Shown here piece after piece: positions 57,675 through 64,000 of a stretch of DNA of 64,000 nucleotides (the stretch's first letter is position 1; the number at the start of each line of letters is the position of its first letter). Source of the stretch: Pseudomonas bohemica (GTDB taxonomy: Bacteria > Pseudomonadota > Gammaproteobacteria > Pseudomonadales > Pseudomonadaceae); assembly GCF_002934685.1 (NCBI RefSeq), contig NZ_NKHL01000094.1, positions 1 to 64,000 on the forward strand, given 5' to 3'. The notes under the pieces were generated by a model that did no database searches, was not told the DNA's origin, and saw nothing but the letters and a program-made list of their open reading frames with translations. A program made the translations under genes and the position numbers.

Positions 57675-59831
57675 ATGAACACCGCAGAACCGTCCGTAGG
57701 TCCGAGTAATGGATCCAGTTTAGACACCGGTCTCACGACCCTGGTGATGCTCGCGCGGTTTCATCAAGTAGCTGCATCAGCGGAACAGCTTGCCCATGAG
57801 TTCAGCTCTGGCGGCGCATTTCAGACTCCTGAACTCCTCCTCGCGGCTCGAAAGCTGGGCCTCAAAGCGAAGGTCGCTCAAGTCACGTTGAATCGCCTTG
57901 ATCGCACGCCGCTGCCTGCTATTGCCCAAGATCAGAGCGGTGGCTTCTTTATTATCGCGCGCCTCGATCAAGGGAAGGCGCTTATCCATGATCCAAGAGC
58001 GCAGCGGCCAGAAATTGTCACTCTTGAAGACCTGACGTCGCGTTGGACGGGACAATTGATCCTGGTGGGTACGGCCAATGGAGCGCCAAGTGAAAGCTCG
58101 CGTTTTGACTTCACTTGGTTTATCCCGGCGGTTGTCAAATACCGCAAGCTGCTTGGCGAGGTCCTGCTCGTCTCTTTTGTTCTGCAGATTTTTTCACTGA
58201 TCACGCCATTGTTCTTTCAGGTCGTGATGGACAAGGTGCTCGTCCATCACGGGCTGACGACGCTCGATGTAATTGCGGTCGGCTTGGCGGGTGTGATGCT
58301 TTTCGAATCGGGCCTTTCCGGATTGCGCAGTTATGTATTTGCGCACACGGCCAGCAGGATTGATGTAGAGCTGGGTTCCAAGCTGTTCCGGCACTTGATC
58401 ACGCTGCCTCTTTCGTATTTCCAGGCACGGCGTGTCGGTGATTCGGTCGCGCGAGTTCGTGAGCTCGAGCACATCCGTAGCTTCATCACCGGTAACGCGA
58501 TCACGTTGCTGCTGGATGTGTTGTTCTCGGTGGTGTTCATTGCTGTGATGTTTTACTACAGCGGCTGGCTCACGCTGATCGTTCTGATCTCGCTTCCGCT
58601 ATACATCCTTGTTTCGGTGTTGATTACTCCTGTCCTGCGTGCACGCTTGAACGACAGCTTCGCTCGTGGTGCCGAAAATCAGGCTTTTCTGGTAGAGACG
58701 GTCAACGGGATAGACACCTTGAAATCCATGGCTGTCGAGCCACAGGCCGTTCGCAAGTGGGACAACCAGTTGGCTGGTTATGTGGCCGCCGGTTTCAAAA
58801 CCCAGACTTTGTCGACGATTGCTAACGAAAGCGTTTCGCTGATTGGTAAGTTCGTCACCGTCGCTACCCTCTGGGTAGGTGCTCGGTTGGTTATTGACGG
58901 GCAACTGACAGTGGGCCAATTGGTGGCGTTCAATATGCTCGCTGGCAGGGTTGCGCAGCCGATTATGAGGCTCGCTCAGCTTTGGACCAACTTCCAGCAG
59001 ACCGGTGTTTCGGTTCAGCGTCTGGGAGACATCCTCAACACTCGCACTGAACTGTCGCAGGCGACGCGTAGCGCGCTTCCTCCGATCAAGGGGCGCATTG
59101 AGTTTGACCAGGTACATTTCCGCTACCGGCCGGACGGTTCTGAAATCTTGAGAGGTGTCAGCCTCGAAATCGAGGCCGGTGAAGTGATCGGTGTCGTAGG
59201 GCGATCAGGCTCCGGCAAGAGCACACTCACTCGGTTGCTGCAACGACTATATGTTCCTGAGCGCGGGCGCGTGTTGATCGATGGAATGGATTTGGCCCTT
59301 GCGGATGTTTCTTCGTTGCGGCGTCAGATCGGCGTCGTATTGCAGGACAACATGCTTTTCAACCGCAGCATTCGGGAGAACATCGCGCTAAGCGATGCTG
59401 GCGCGCCGCTCGATGCTGTCATCGCTGTCGCCAAACTGGCAGGTGCCCATGACTTCATTCTCGAGTTGCCTGAAGGTTACGACACTATGGTGGGGGAGCA
59501 CGGGGCTTCGCTCTCAGGCGGGCAGCGTCAACGCATTGCCATCGCACGCGCCTTGATGGGCAATCCGCGCATCCTGATCTTCGACGAAGCCACTAGTGCG
59601 CTGGACTACGAGTCTGAGCGGATTGTGCAGCAGAACATGCAATCCATCTGTAAAGGCCGCTCGGTAATAATCATCGCCCACCGGCTCTCAGCAGTGCGTG
59701 ATGCCAACCGGATTGTGGTGGTAGACCGTGGCCAGATAGTGGAGCAGGGCAGCCATGCAGAACTGCTGAGTCATCAAGCGGGGCACTACTCCCGTCTGCA
59801 TCGTCTGCAGCAAGGAGGTGGGCATGTCTAA
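57675..59831 (+). CDS. type I secretion ABC transporter (HlyB/LapB-like)
   Basis: 718 residues. N-terminal C39-like domain ~1-130 without the catalytic Cys (first block LVMLARFHQVAASAEQLAHEF), so substrate docking, not cleavage. Membrane domain ~160-440, ATPase ~475-718 with Walker A GRSGSGKST (~508), signature LSGGQRQRIAIARAL (~612) and Walker B ILIFDEATSALD (~633). Exports RTX proteins in one step. Its stop overlaps the hlyD start. Confidence 0.95.
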   Translation: MNTAEPSVGPSNGSSLDTGLTTLVMLARFHQVAASAEQLAHEFSSGGAFQTPELLLAARKLGLKAKVAQVTLNRLDRTPLPAIAQDQSGGFFIIARLDQGKALIHDPRAQRPEIVTLEDLTSRWTGQLILVGTANGAPSESSRFDFTWFIPAVVKYRKLLGEVLLVSFVLQIFSLITPLFFQVVMDKVLVHHGLTTLDVIAVGLAGVMLFESGLSGLRSYVFAHTASRIDVELGSKLFRHLITLPLSYFQARRVGDSVARVRELEHIRSFITGNAITLLLDVLFSVVFIAVMFYYSGWLTLIVLISLPLYILVSVLITPVLRARLNDSFARGAENQAFLVETVNGIDTLKSMAVEPQAVRKWDNQLAGYVAAGFKTQTLSTIANESVSLIGKFVTVATLWVGARLVIDGQLTVGQLVAFNMLAGRVAQPIMRLAQLWTNFQQTGVSVQRLGDILNTRTELSQATRSALPPIKGRIEFDQVHFRYRPDGSEILRGVSLEIEAGEVIGVVGRSGSGKSTLTRLLQRLYVPERGRVLIDGMDLALADVSSLRRQIGVVLQDNMLFNRSIRENIALSDAGAPLDAVIAVAKLAGAHDFILELPEGYDTMVGEHGASLSGGQRQRIAIARALMGNPRILIFDEATSALDYESERIVQQNMQSICKGRSVIIIAHRLSAVRDANRIVVVDRGQIVEQGSHAELLSHQAGHYSRLHRLQQGGGHV

Positions 59832-61245
59832 CGCTGATAAAGCGGGGCTGGGACACCGCTATCGCCGGGTATGGCGTGAGTCGTGGCGACGTAGAAAGGA
59901 AATGGACATTCCCAAACGTCTCGCGCATGAGGTGCAGTTTTTACCCGCAGCACTGGAGTTGCAGGATAAGCCGGTTCATCCTGCACCTAGGATATTCATG
60001 TGGATAATCATGGCCTTTGCGGCGCTGGCGTTAACTTGGTCATTTGTGGGCAAAATAGATGTGGTAGCCACAGCATCAGGAAAGATTATTCCTAGCGGTA
60101 AGACCAAAGTCATCCAGTCCAGCGAGACCGCAGTAGTTAAGGCGATTCACGTCACAGATGGTCAAGCTGTGAAAGCAGGGCAAGTGCTGTTGGAGCTGGA
60201 CTCGACCTCGGCAGATGCTGATGTGAGCCGAATTCGTAGCGATCTACTTGCAGCGCGAATCGACAGAGCAAGAGCCGAAGCGATGCTAGATGCTATCAGT
60301 GGGCGAAAAAGTCCTAGCTCGCTGGCTGGGTCAATTCCTGATGCAGACCCCGGGCATATTTTAGCGGCAGAAAGATGGCTTCAAGGTCAATATCAGGAGT
60401 ATCGGAGCAGCCTGGATTTGGTAGAAGCCGAGATTCAGCAACGGCAAGCAGACATCCAGAGCGCGCGTGCTCAAGTTATGAACTTCCAAAAAGCGTTGCC
60501 AATTGCTACTAAGTTGGCGAACGATTATGAACATCTGCTGGAAAAGCAATACATTGCACGCCATGCCTATTTCGAAAAAGAACAGGCGCGACTGGACATT
60601 GAACGCCAACTAAAAGTTCAGCAAGTGAGTGTCTTGCAGTCGACGGCTGCCCTAAAAGAAGCTGAGAGACGCAAAGAAGGCGTCTTGGCTCAGACAAAGC
60701 GTGCCATGCTCGACTCGCTGCAGCAGGCTGATCAAAAAATTGCCTCCCTTGCACAAGAACTCAACAAAGCCATCTATCAAGAAAACTTAACGACAATTGA
60801 AGCGCCGGTTGATGGCACAGTGCAGCAACTCATCACTCATACTGTAGGAGGTGTAGTCACGCCTGCGCAACCGTTAATGTACCTAGTGCCGGAAAATCAA
60901 CCTGTAGAAATTGAGGCGATGGTTGAGAATAAAGATATCGGGTTCATACATGAAGGGCAAAGTGTTACCGTAAAAGTTGATACATTTACATTTACAAAGT
61001 ACGGGACGCTACAGGGTAAAGTTAGAAGCATATCTTTAGATGCGATAGATGACGAAAAAAGAGGTTTGATTTATAGCAGCAAAATAACGCTGGATACAAG
61101 CAGCTTGTTCGTGGATGGGCATGCATTTGTATTGAGCCCAGGCATGAGCGTAAATGCAGAAATAAAGATAGACTCGCGGCGAGTAATAGATTATTTCCTT
61201 TCACCGCTAACTCAGCATATTTCTGAGGGGCTTAGAGAACGATAG
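59824..61245 (+). CDS. HlyD-family membrane-fusion protein
   Basis: 473 residues from the ATG at 59824 (GGAGG upstream), overlapping the ABC stop. Single membrane segment ~58-78 (IFMWIIMAFAALALTWSFVG), biotinyl/lipoyl half-motif GKIIPSGKTKVIQSSE, long coiled coil ~150-330, and the C-terminal HlyD_3 region ending in YFLSPLTQHISEGLRER. Links the ABC pump and TolC. From about 60.0 kb on base use becomes clearly more AT-rich. Confidence 0.95.
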   Translation: MSNADKAGLGHRYRRVWRESWRRRKEMDIPKRLAHEVQFLPAALELQDKPVHPAPRIFMWIIMAFAALALTWSFVGKIDVVATASGKIIPSGKTKVIQSSETAVVKAIHVTDGQAVKAGQVLLELDSTSADADVSRIRSDLLAARIDRARAEAMLDAISGRKSPSSLAGSIPDADPGHILAAERWLQGQYQEYRSSLDLVEAEIQQRQADIQSARAQVMNFQKALPIATKLANDYEHLLEKQYIARHAYFEKEQARLDIERQLKVQQVSVLQSTAALKEAERRKEGVLAQTKRAMLDSLQQADQKIASLAQELNKAIYQENLTTIEAPVDGTVQQLITHTVGGVVTPAQPLMYLVPENQPVEIEAMVENKDIGFIHEGQSVTVKVDTFTFTKYGTLQGKVRSISLDAIDDEKRGLIYSSKITLDTSSLFVDGHAFVLSPGMSVNAEIKIDSRRVIDYFLSPLTQHISEGLRER

Positions 61246-61478
61246 AAAATGGCGACAGCGATAATCATATTATTTGTAGGGGTGTCGTTATAAAATTTGA
61301 GATAGTTGCTAGAAAAATTGGAGCAACAAGGTGATCAGTTATATGGTGAATTCTCGAAGTGCTCCGGTAGCAGCTCATGTTTGAATTATCAACAAGTGCG
61401 TCTAGAGGTGTTTGGTAACTGAGTGTAATCAGCAATTTAACCGGCAATTTACATTTTATAGCGCAAGGTGTTTGCAAA

Positions 61479-62678
61479 TTGAATGTTCTATTTATACATC
61501 AAAATTTTCCCGGGCAGTTTAGACCACTTGCATCAAGGCTAGCTCACGAAGGAAAACATAATGTATTGGCAATTTGTAAAGATGCGGCGCCTGGATGCGA
61601 AGGAGTAAGAGCAATACGGTATCGAATTGCATGCGCAGCCCCAGCTGAAGTCCACCCATACCTTCGGAGTTACGACTCCGGAATCGTTTATGGGCAAGCT
61701 GTGGCTAAGGTGCTACTTAAGCTAAAGAAAAACGGCTATCGCCCAGATGTAATTATTGCTCATCCAGGGTGGGGTGAGACATTATTCGTAAAGGACATTT
61801 TTCCAAATAGTAAATTAGTTCATTTTTGTGAGTTTTATTATCATTCTATAGGCGCAGACGCCGGTTTTGATCCGGAATTTCCTTTGTCCATAGATATGGC
61901 AGCAGGTCTGCGGGCTCGAAACGCCATGCATTTATTGAATCTAGAAAATTGCGATTTGGGTATTACCCCAACTAGATGGCAGCATAGCGTTCATCCCAAA
62001 GCGTATCAATATAAGATAAGCATTGTACATGAAGGGATTAGATTACAAGAGTTTGAGTTTCAGGAGTTGCCAAGACTAAAATTGCCTAATGGGATGGTTT
62101 TAGGAAGGGATGACGAAGTTGTTACTTATGTTGCTCGAGGGCTAGAACCATATCGAGGTTTCCATAGCTTTATGAGAGCGTTGCCACCGCTACTTCAGGC
62201 TAGAAAAAACTGCCAAGTAGTAATTGTCGGTGGAGAGGACGTAAGCTATGGGCGTAAACCAGATAAGGTGAGATCTTGGAAAGAGTTGATGCTCAAGGAG
62301 GTTGTTACAGACTATAGCCGCGTACATTTTATGGGGAAAATTTCCTATGCGGATTACAAGACAGTATTAGCGGTGTCAAGCTGTCACGTTTATCTAACCT
62401 ACCCATTCGTGCTCTCGTGGTCTTTGCTAGAGGCTATGGCGGCAGGGTGCTTGATAGTTGGGTCGAATACACCTCCAGTAAGAGAAGTTGTCCAAGATGG
62501 AGTAAACGGGATTCTGGTAGATTTTTTTGATACTGACGAGATATCTAGAAAGATCATAAAAGTGCTGGCTAGTTCGACGGAGTTTGATAACTTGCGCGCC
62601 AGAGCGGCACTTGATGCTAGGGAATACTGTGAACAAAAGGGGACAAGTCGCTACAAGACGCTACTCGGATTGGCTTAG
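61479..62678 (+). CDS. glycosyltransferase family 4
   Basis: 399 residues, TTG start behind AAGGTG. Opens MNVLFIHQNFPGQFRPLASRL, the usual start of a GT4 group, and carries the nucleotide-sugar motif SWSLLEAMAAGCLIVGSNTPPVREVVQDG (E-x7-E). No membrane segment. Retaining transferase; its place between secretion genes and the secreted protein suggests it glycosylates the substrate or a surface glycan, but this is inferred. AT-rich and rare codons suggest foreign origin. Confidence 0.85.
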   Translation: MNVLFIHQNFPGQFRPLASRLAHEGKHNVLAICKDAAPGCEGVRAIRYRIACAAPAEVHPYLRSYDSGIVYGQAVAKVLLKLKKNGYRPDVIIAHPGWGETLFVKDIFPNSKLVHFCEFYYHSIGADAGFDPEFPLSIDMAAGLRARNAMHLLNLENCDLGITPTRWQHSVHPKAYQYKISIVHEGIRLQEFEFQELPRLKLPNGMVLGRDDEVVTYVARGLEPYRGFHSFMRALPPLLQARKNCQVVIVGGEDVSYGRKPDKVRSWKELMLKEVVTDYSRVHFMGKISYADYKTVLAVSSCHVYLTYPFVLSWSLLEAMAAGCLIVGSNTPPVREVVQDGVNGILVDFFDTDEISRKIIKVLASSTEFDNLRARAALDAREYCEQKGTSRYKTLLGLA

Positions 62679-62715
62679 GAAACCAGCGAAAATTTTTGCA
62701 GGAAGTAAGGTGCTT

Positions 62716-63213
62716 ATGTTAAAGAACTCGAGATTTGTAGTTGTGGTGTTATTGGTTTTGGTCGCTGCTGTTTGCATTTTTCATCCGGTTGATCCAGTAG
62801 GCTATTGCGCGAGCGAACATCGAATAATTCCTGGTTCTGAATTTCAGCGCGCCACTTTCAACATACTGAAGACACAGCGGAAATTAGTTCTCTCAGTTGA
62901 GGAGTTGGGAGGTGTGACTCGTCACAACATAAAGCCCTACGACGAAAAATATTCAAGGTGGGCTAAAAGCTTTGACGGGAACAATTGTTGCGATGTGGAA
63001 AGGCACGCAAGTTTCTTTCAAAGATTGACAGGGTTTCAAGAAGTTGTAGTTAGAGTCAATCCCCGCGCGCCTGAGCCTTATGATGATTGGCTTACTTTTA
63101 AATATGACGTGTGTGGTAATTTGAGAAGCTCAGACGCTGGTGTTCCCTCCGCTGAATTACATAACGTAAAGATAACTGACAAGGAATTGCAAGATGACAG
63201 CAACGACTTTTAA
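62716..63213 (+). CDS. small protein with an N-terminal membrane anchor or signal
   Basis: 165 residues, not recognised. Residues 5-24 are a hydrophobic segment (FVVVVLLVLVAAVCIFHP) acting as signal or anchor; the rest is soluble with two Cys pairs (NNCCDVE). AAGGTG just before the ATG. It ends 20 bases inside the start of the RTX-type gene, so both are translated together. Could be an immunity, chaperone or accessory protein of that substrate. Confidence 0.65.
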   Translation: MLKNSRFVVVVLLVLVAAVCIFHPVDPVGYCASEHRIIPGSEFQRATFNILKTQRKLVLSVEELGGVTRHNIKPYDEKYSRWAKSFDGNNCCDVERHASFFQRLTGFQEVVVRVNPRAPEPYDDWLTFKYDVCGNLRSSDAGVPSAELHNVKITDKELQDDSNDF

Positions 63214-64000
63214 CTGGACGCAGCTCGACATACAATCAGTTACTAATTTGTACCTCTATGGTCAGCTTGAAAGGCCTGCTGACATTGCGGATGCGGCATT
63301 GATAGAGAGACCTGACAGGCTGTCGGTTTTGGTAGATACAGCGTCATTTATGGAAAGTGGCCCAGGTCGCTTTGCTCTCGGGGCGAACTCCGCGATCGTT
63401 CAGCAGTTCTTCGCAGACTCTTACGACTCTGCTTGGATGGAGGTCGGGCACGGTTACACCGCTATAGAAATGGCTAGTCATTTAAATATAAAATTTGCTC
63501 CCATTGATTTTCAACATTGGGCCGTAGACGATCAGTCCGGTGACTACTGGGATCGTGTTTACGTTTGGAACAGCGCTGGGTTTAAAATATCAAGCAATTC
63601 TAGATTTGTTTTAAACGCGGACGGGACGCTTCATATAACCGATTATGCAGTAGTTCCGCGGCCGGAAGCTGACGAGAACTTTGATTTCAAAAGCACTGAT
63701 GGTCTGGCTGGCTTGATCAATCCTTTGCTAGAAAGCTTTATCGACCCTTGGGGGATCGGGCGGCGTGTAGATTTCAAGTTTACTGAAGATGTGCCGTCAG
63801 CGCGCGATTATACTTTGGCAGATTTCAATAAAGAAAAAAATATAAACGATTTCAACCATGTGTCAGCGATTAGCAAAGCCCTTACTCTTCCTGCATTTTC
63901 AGGCTATCTTCCAACCGTACTAGAAAATTTTGGCATTACTTCCTATCTTCAGGAAGGGCGTGCAGTAGTTTTTGGGTCGATTGGCGACGACGTGCTTACA
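63194..64000 (+). CDS. large RTX-type secreted protein, N-terminal 269 residues
   Basis: The frame is open to the window edge. Starts MTATTFNWTQLDIQSVTNLY with AAGGAA upstream. The N-terminal ~255 residues are not recognised; the last residues visible, FGSIGDDVLT, are the start of a Ca-binding RTX nonapeptide (GGxGxDxLx type). No Sec signal, as expected for a type I substrate. It is the probable cargo of the exporter encoded upstream. Activity (adhesin, toxin or enzyme) cannot be told from this part. Confidence 0.75.
   Translation, partial: MTATTFNWTQLDIQSVTNLYLYGQLERPADIADAALIERPDRLSVLVDTASFMESGPGRFALGANSAIVQQFFADSYDSAWMEVGHGYTAIEMASHLNIKFAPIDFQHWAVDDQSGDYWDRVYVWNSAGFKISSNSRFVLNADGTLHITDYAVVPRPEADENFDFKSTDGLAGLINPLLESFIDPWGIGRRVDFKFTEDVPSARDYTLADFNKEKNINDFNHVSAISKALTLPAFSGYLPTVLENFGITSYLQEGRAVVFGSIGDDVLT

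Larger units (their letters stand above)
32187..64000 (+). mobile_element. Tn7-like transposon in comM; right end outside the window
   Basis: Starts with TGTGACATCTG at 32187, the TGT..ACA border expected for TnsB. It holds transposition genes at 32300-38310, a TnsE-like gene, defence cargo and the Wadjet operon. No right-end repeats and no comM 5' half are found up to 64000, and the REP elements of the core genome stop at 31.4 kb. How much of 56-64 kb is cargo is inference; the element certainly extends past the Tns operon. Confidence 0.7.

Overview
The window looks like a Pseudomonas chromosome of the fluorescens/syringae type. The gene set (rpmBG, dadR/dadAX, puuC/puuR-like genes, rep, xpt), the high-GC codon use and eight or more REP-type palindromes carrying a GTGAGC..GCTCAC-like core all fit this. 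All calls come from reading the sequence; no database search was run.

Layout. (1) 1-790: a nested insertion. An IS3-family element (only its first 88 bases are in view) cuts a tyrosine-recombinase gene, and that recombinase element itself sits in radC, whose 3' end survives at 623-787. (2) 790-31530: ordinary core genome. It holds a peptide-binding protein, rpmB-rpmG, a cupin, an aldehyde dehydrogenase, an MFS transporter, a phospholipase-D lipoprotein, a MocR regulator, amine/D-alanine catabolism (PuuB-like oxidase, dadR, dadA-ridA-dadX, PuuR-like regulator), a cytochrome c5, an acetyl-CoA hydrolase family protein, a sulfur pair (TauE/SafE and a persulfide-dioxygenase-like MBL), xpt, rep, a GGDEF-EAL protein, a MATE pump, a LysR regulator and a chemoreceptor. 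(3) 31534-32186: the 3' part of comM, cut at a conserved Gly-Gly.

(4) 32187 to at least 55 kb, and probably beyond the window: a Tn7-like transposon inserted in comM. Its left end has TGT at the border and four repeats that look like TnsB sites. A tightly overlapping operon follows: tnsA, tnsB, tnsC, tniQ and a fifth gene with a zinc-ribbon array joined to an integrase-like region. A convergent gene resembles TnsE. The cargo is defence-like: a four-gene module with an OST-HTH-like protein and a KAP NTPase (broken by an in-frame stop), a PD-(D/E)xK nuclease, orphan ParS-like and YefM-like antitoxins, and a complete Wadjet operon (WYL regulator, jetA, jetB, jetC, jetD) with two perfect tandem operator palindromes upstream.

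(5) 56.1-64 kb: a type I secretion locus (TolC, ABC exporter, HlyD adaptor), an AT-rich glycosyltransferase, a small membrane-anchored protein, and the start of a large secreted protein whose first RTX-like repeat is reached at the window edge. The other half of comM and the right transposon end are not in the window, and I see no REP elements after 32 kb, so this locus may also be transposon cargo.
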